DNA of 64,000 bases from Chryseobacterium pennae. GTDB taxonomy: Bacteria; Bacteroidota; Bacteroidia; Flavobacteriales; Weeksellaceae. The translations under genes and the position numbers were made by a program. The DNA lies in NCBI RefSeq assembly GCF_003385515.1, contig NZ_QNVT01000013.1, forward strand, positions 62,001 to 126,000. The letters are read 5' to 3'. Positions 61,121 through 64,000 of the stretch are shown here, piece after piece; positions within the stretch are counted from its first letter, which is position 1; each line of letters starts with the position of its first letter. The notes beneath the pieces are model-generated. The model was not told where the DNA came from. It worked only from the letters and a program-made list of their open reading frames with translations, and did not search any database.

Positions 61121-62152
61121 ATGCAACCAAAATTAAAATTTCTTGATAGATTCCTTACTCTTTGGATATTTTTGGCGATGTTTTCAGGAATAGGGTTAGG
61201 GTATTTCTTCCCTAATATTTCTGAAGTTATAAACTCTCTATCCGTGGGTACTACAAATATTCCATTGGCAATTGGCTTAATAGTCATGATGTACCCACCA
61301 TTAGCAAAGGTTGATTATTCACTACTACCAAAAGTACTTACAGACAAAAAAGTTATGGGAATTTCTTTGTTACTGAATTGGATTATTGGCCCGGTTTTAA
61401 TGTTCATGTTAGCAATCCTTTTCCTGAGAGATGAACCTGGCTATATGATTGGCTTAATACTTATAGGTTTAGCAAGATGCATTGCAATGGTACTTGTATG
61501 GAATGACCTGGCAAAAGGTAACCGTGAGTACGGAGCATTATTAGTAGCTCTAAACAGTATATTTCAGGTTTTGAGTTACAGTTTTATGGTTTGGCTCTTT
61601 ATCAATTTCTTACCTGAGAAATTAGGCTTGGCTAATTTTAATGTAACCGTGTCAATGAGAGATGTTACACAAAGTGTTATGATTTATTTAGGGATTCCTT
61701 TTTTATTGGGCTTTTTAAGCCGTTACTGTCTAACTAACTGGAAAGGCTTGGAATGGTACAATAGGGATTTTATTCCTAAAATAGCTCCGTTAACTTTATA
61801 TGCACTTCTATTTACGATTGTACTTATGTTCAGTCTGAAAGGAGATACGATTTTAGAACTACCATTGGATGTTTTAAAAGTAGCGATACCATTAATAGTA
61901 TATTTTGTATTAATGTTCTTCGTGAGTTTCTTTATAAATAAGTCATTCAATGTTCCGTATGATAAAAATGCTTCTATAGCTTTTACAGCAACAGGGAATA
62001 ATTTTGAATTAGCGATTGCCGTAGCAATTGCTGTATTTGGAATACACTCTCAACAGGCATTTGTAGGGGTAATCGGACCATTAGTAGAAGTACCTGTTTT
62101 AATAGTACTTGTACGAATAAGTTTATGGTTAAAGAAAAAGATTTATAAGTAG
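61121..62152 (+). CDS. arsB: Arsenite efflux permease Acr3
   Basis: Inner-membrane arsenite exporter of the ACR3 type, 343 residues with ten helices. Family features: [20 protein letters not shown] near the N-terminus, [40 protein letters not shown] with the conserved Cys that carries arsenite, and [20 protein letters not shown] with the conserved Glu. It ends the ars operon and is followed by a strong terminator. The gene is often called acr3 or arsB. Confidence 0.95.
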   Translation: MQPKLKFLDRFLTLWIFLAMFSGIGLGYFFPNISEVINSLSVGTTNIPLAIGLIVMMYPPLAKVDYSLLPKVLTDKKVMGISLLLNWIIGPVLMFMLAILFLRDEPGYMIGLILIGLARCIAMVLVWNDLAKGNREYGALLVALNSIFQVLSYSFMVWLFINFLPEKLGLANFNVTVSMRDVTQSVMIYLGIPFLLGFLSRYCLTNWKGLEWYNRDFIPKIAPLTLYALLFTIVLMFSLKGDTILELPLDVLKVAIPLIVYFVLMFFVSFFINKSFNVPYDKNASIAFTATGNNFELAIAVAIAVFGIHSQQAFVGVIGPLVEVPVLIVLVRISLWLKKKIYK

Positions 62153-62163
62153 AAATTTCAATA

Positions 62164-62195
62164 GAATAGACCTGAATAACTCAGGTCTATTCTAA
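62164..62195 (+). terminator. Terminator of the ars operon
   Basis: Perfect 12-bp stem GAATAGACCTGA / TCAGGTCTATTC with a 5-nt loop. It lies 12 bp after the acr3 stop; the T-run is weak. Confidence 0.75.
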
Positions 62196-62417
62196 TTCAT
62201 ATATTTTAAAACCTTTTACACTGTGTTTTTTGAACAACTCTATATTTCTTATAAATTGCTAAAAAAACATCTCATAATTGAATGATAGCCTTATAAATTT
62301 GGAAAATCGAAAAGAAGCCCAAATACGCCCTGTTTTCAATCCTGTACCTATGCTATCTGACTGAAATTACAGGTGATTTATGGGCAAATTTCATTTTAGA
62401 CTAAAATTTTTGAGTTT

Positions 62418-62813
62418 TTACATTTTGAAGACATTAAATTTATGGCCGTCAGGGTCTGCAAAGACAAACCCATAATAATTGTTCCCAAAATTCTCAGGTT
62501 CTGAAACAATGGTACCACCGGCTTTTTTAACTTCTTCAGCCCATTGATCTACGTGCTCACTGGTTTCTGCTGAAAGGGTAAATATGACCTCATTGGAAGT
62601 TTGGGAATTACCAAAGGAGACCCCTTTTACATTGGTTTCGAGGATGTTTTTCAGAAAGAAGTGGATGACGAAATTATTTTCTCCGAAAAAGAAGCTTACT
62701 AATTCATTAGATGTATGTGGATTGTTTGGGGTACATCCCACGGCTTCATAAAACTTTTGGGTGCGTTCCAGATCGGCAACTGCCAGATTGGCCCAGATCA
62801 TTTTAGGTTTCAT
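62418..62813 (-). CDS. VOC-family (glyoxalase/bleomycin-resistance fold) protein
   Basis: Single VOC-fold protein of 131 residues. Features: MIWANLAVADLERTQKFYEA with the first beta-alpha unit, then VSFFFGENNFVIHFFLKNIL, and GGTIVSEPENFGNNYYGFVF and ADPDGHKFNVFKM as the second. Metal ligands in the family are His or Glu; candidates here are His47-type positions and the Asp-His pair in DPDGH. No substrate can be named. It is similar to PhnB/lactoylglutathione lyase-like proteins. It is convergent with acr3, whose terminator lies between. Confidence 0.88.
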   Translation of the reverse strand: MKPKMIWANLAVADLERTQKFYEAVGCTPNNPHTSNELVSFFFGENNFVIHFFLKNILETNVKGVSFGNSQTSNEVIFTLSAETSEHVDQWAEEVKKAGGTIVSEPENFGNNYYGFVFADPDGHKFNVFKM

Positions 62814-62968
62814 ATACGTCTATTTTTTGGTTAGAGTAAAATTAACTCCTTTTAAAAAGATAAAGATTGTCATGTGGCAAGATTTTGTATTTTTATTGGG
62901 AAAAAGTAAAAGGAGAGAGGTTTATTGTTGATTGATTTAACATAATATATTTGAAGATAAAAGAAATA

Positions 62969-63514
62969 ATGGAATTAAGAAGTGAAATAGAACCGGATTT
63001 TGAAACGGCTGGAAAACGATACCCTGAAATCTTGAGACTTATTCTGGAATATACGGATTATTGTGATGAACATGGAGACGAAGATTCCACTAAATATAAA
63101 AAACTGGAAGACAGGCTTCATGTTATGACGGGAAAAGAAATGTCTCAGTTTAATCTTTGGGAATGGTGGGAAGGAGATGGGGCAGAGCATCTGTCTTTTG
63201 ATATCAGCTTACCAAATCCTCAAATGGTGGCGGATATTACCAAAGATGAGCTGTCCGAAATTGTAAGAAGAATGAAAACTTTTGAAATTCCGGACCCTGA
63301 TGATTTATCTTTTAAGGGAATTTTTTATAATTATATCTGTTTCGGAAGCAGCTATTTTCCTGATTTTTTAAAATTGAATTTCAAGGGGTATGATATTAAA
63401 CTGTTTCAGTCTCATAAAGATAAAGATGGTAACTATTATGAATACAGCCATGAAGAGATAGCAGATACATTATGGAATAACGGACTTAATAACCACGAAA
63501 AAAATAAAAAATGA
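62969..63514 (+). CDS. Acidic hypothetical protein, first gene of a coupled pair
   Basis: Acidic cytoplasmic protein of 181 residues; no family is recognised. The start is the ATG giving MELRSEIEPDFETAGKRYPE; a TTG six codons upstream is less likely. Segments include RLILEYTDYCDEHGDEDSTK, LWEWWEGDGAEHLSFDISLP, KDELSEIVRRMKTFEIPDPD, and IFYNYICFGSSYFPDFLKLN. There is no signal peptide or membrane helix. Its stop overlaps the next start (ATGA), so both are made together. The acidic character and the neighbour fit toxin-immunity-like proteins, but this is an inference only. Confidence 0.75.
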   Translation: MELRSEIEPDFETAGKRYPEILRLILEYTDYCDEHGDEDSTKYKKLEDRLHVMTGKEMSQFNLWEWWEGDGAEHLSFDISLPNPQMVADITKDELSEIVRRMKTFEIPDPDDLSFKGIFYNYICFGSSYFPDFLKLNFKGYDIKLFQSHKDKDGNYYEYSHEEIADTLWNNGLNNHEKNKK

Positions 63515-64000
63515 ATGATACTATAATCAATAAAATCAAAGCTTTAGGTGGCAATACAGAGGCTGTAGATGTTGATAAAAGCTTTGCAGAGAATTGGAAA
63601 CAGATAAAGTTTACTCACTATTTGTACGATAAAGATTGGGATGTTTATGGAATTGACGAGTTTTATGAAGCGAATAAGGAACTGTATCAGAATCAACAGG
63701 AAACATTCTATGAGAATCTGCTTTCGCATTATTTTTCAGCTCATGATCTGGCGTATGGACAGTATTTTGTGAAAGATTGGATGTTTACACCTTTTAAGGA
63801 AGGCTCAGAAGACCAGGAAGAATTCGATGATTTGATTGATGAAGACTATGTACAGGGTGTTGTAGGGATTTCTAAACCTGAATTTCTCTGCATATTGTAT
63901 TCCTATGGATATCCGGATCATTATTTTATCTGTACGGAAGATTGTGACCAATCTAATCCAACGGTTTACAGTACGGATCATGAAGTTTATTTTGATGAGC
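63511..64000 (+). CDS. Acidic hypothetical protein (SMI1/KNR4-like?), 3'-truncated by window edge
   Basis: The frame starts at the ATG that overlaps the preceding stop and stays open to the end of the window, giving about 163 residues. It begins MNDTIINKIKALGGNTEAVD and is rich in Asp, Glu and Tyr. The last part, YGYPDHYFICTEDCDQSNPT then VYSTDHEVYFDE, resembles the end of SMI1/KNR4-type immunity proteins (NPTVYxTDHEVxF). The function is unknown and the C-terminus is not seen. Confidence 0.65.
   Translation, partial: MNDTIINKIKALGGNTEAVDVDKSFAENWKQIKFTHYLYDKDWDVYGIDEFYEANKELYQNQQETFYENLLSHYFSAHDLAYGQYFVKDWMFTPFKEGSEDQEEFDDLIDEDYVQGVVGISKPEFLCILYSYGYPDHYFICTEDCDQSNPTVYSTDHEVYFDE

Overview
The window looks like a chromosomal segment of a Chryseobacterium (Bacteroidota, Flavobacteriia), most likely C. 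indologenes or a near relative. Evidence: AT-rich DNA with A-rich leaders; a short primary sigma factor lacking region 1.1; -7 boxes of the TAnnTTTG type; a type 9 secretion sorting tail; subtype iii type VI secretion genes; and a class B1 metallo-beta-lactamase that reads as the IND family of C. indologenes. All assignments rest on motifs and remembered family features; no database search was run.

Layout. 0-2.3 kb: a cut membrane protein, rpoD and an S1/P1 nuclease. 2.7-5.7 kb: three T6SS genes (tssG-like, tssN, tssK) ending in a strong terminator. 6.1-9.3 kb: an outer-membrane barrel protein, an S41 peptidase lipoprotein and the IND-type carbapenemase. 9.7-18.1 kb: a DtxR/MntR regulator, threonine aldolase, an HxlR-regulated esterase/MFS pair, a DsbA-like oxidoreductase, nucleosidase, GNAT, Crp/Fnr and an odd KAS III. 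18.2-23.2 kb: an esterase, then a TonB siderophore receptor with a PepSY membrane protein behind a possible iron operator.

23.2-29.9 kb: a MocR regulator divergent from a biotin operon (an uncharacterised putative di-iron protein, then bioF, bioD, bioB), followed by a tandem 215-bp repeat and bioA. 30.1-40.7 kb: a delta-60-repeat T9SS protein, MFS with divergent AraC, MATE, a hypothetical, a CPA1 antiporter, and an MFS/siderophore-interacting-protein/Crp group. 40.9-46.9 kb: a CzcA-type RND pump fused to a TolC-type outer-membrane factor, with its adaptor. 47.1-48.7 kb: a lipoprotein and a secreted TIM-barrel-like protein.

48.7-52.7 kb is repeat-rich: tandem 148-bp units, octanucleotide arrays and a duplicated DoxX remnant are woven through a minus-strand ArsR / SRPBCC / YdeI / DoxX / DUF4256 run. 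52.8-56.7 kb is a visibly AT-richer accessory block: a 983-residue PHP + SMC-like ATPase (TrlF-like, probable defence), an XRE regulator and a SymE-like toxin. 57.2-64 kb: a DUF6265-like protein, AraC, YdcF, an ars operon (arsR, DUF6428-like, arsC, acr3) with two matching candidate ArsR boxes, a VOC protein and two coupled acidic hypotheticals, the last one cut by the window edge.

The best leads for new biology are the putative di-iron protein coupled to bioF, the PHP-SMC/XRE/SymE block, the KAS III homologue lacking His and Asn of the catalytic triad, the CzcA-TolC fusion with an intact internal signal peptide, and the octanucleotide arrays sitting at start and stop codons.
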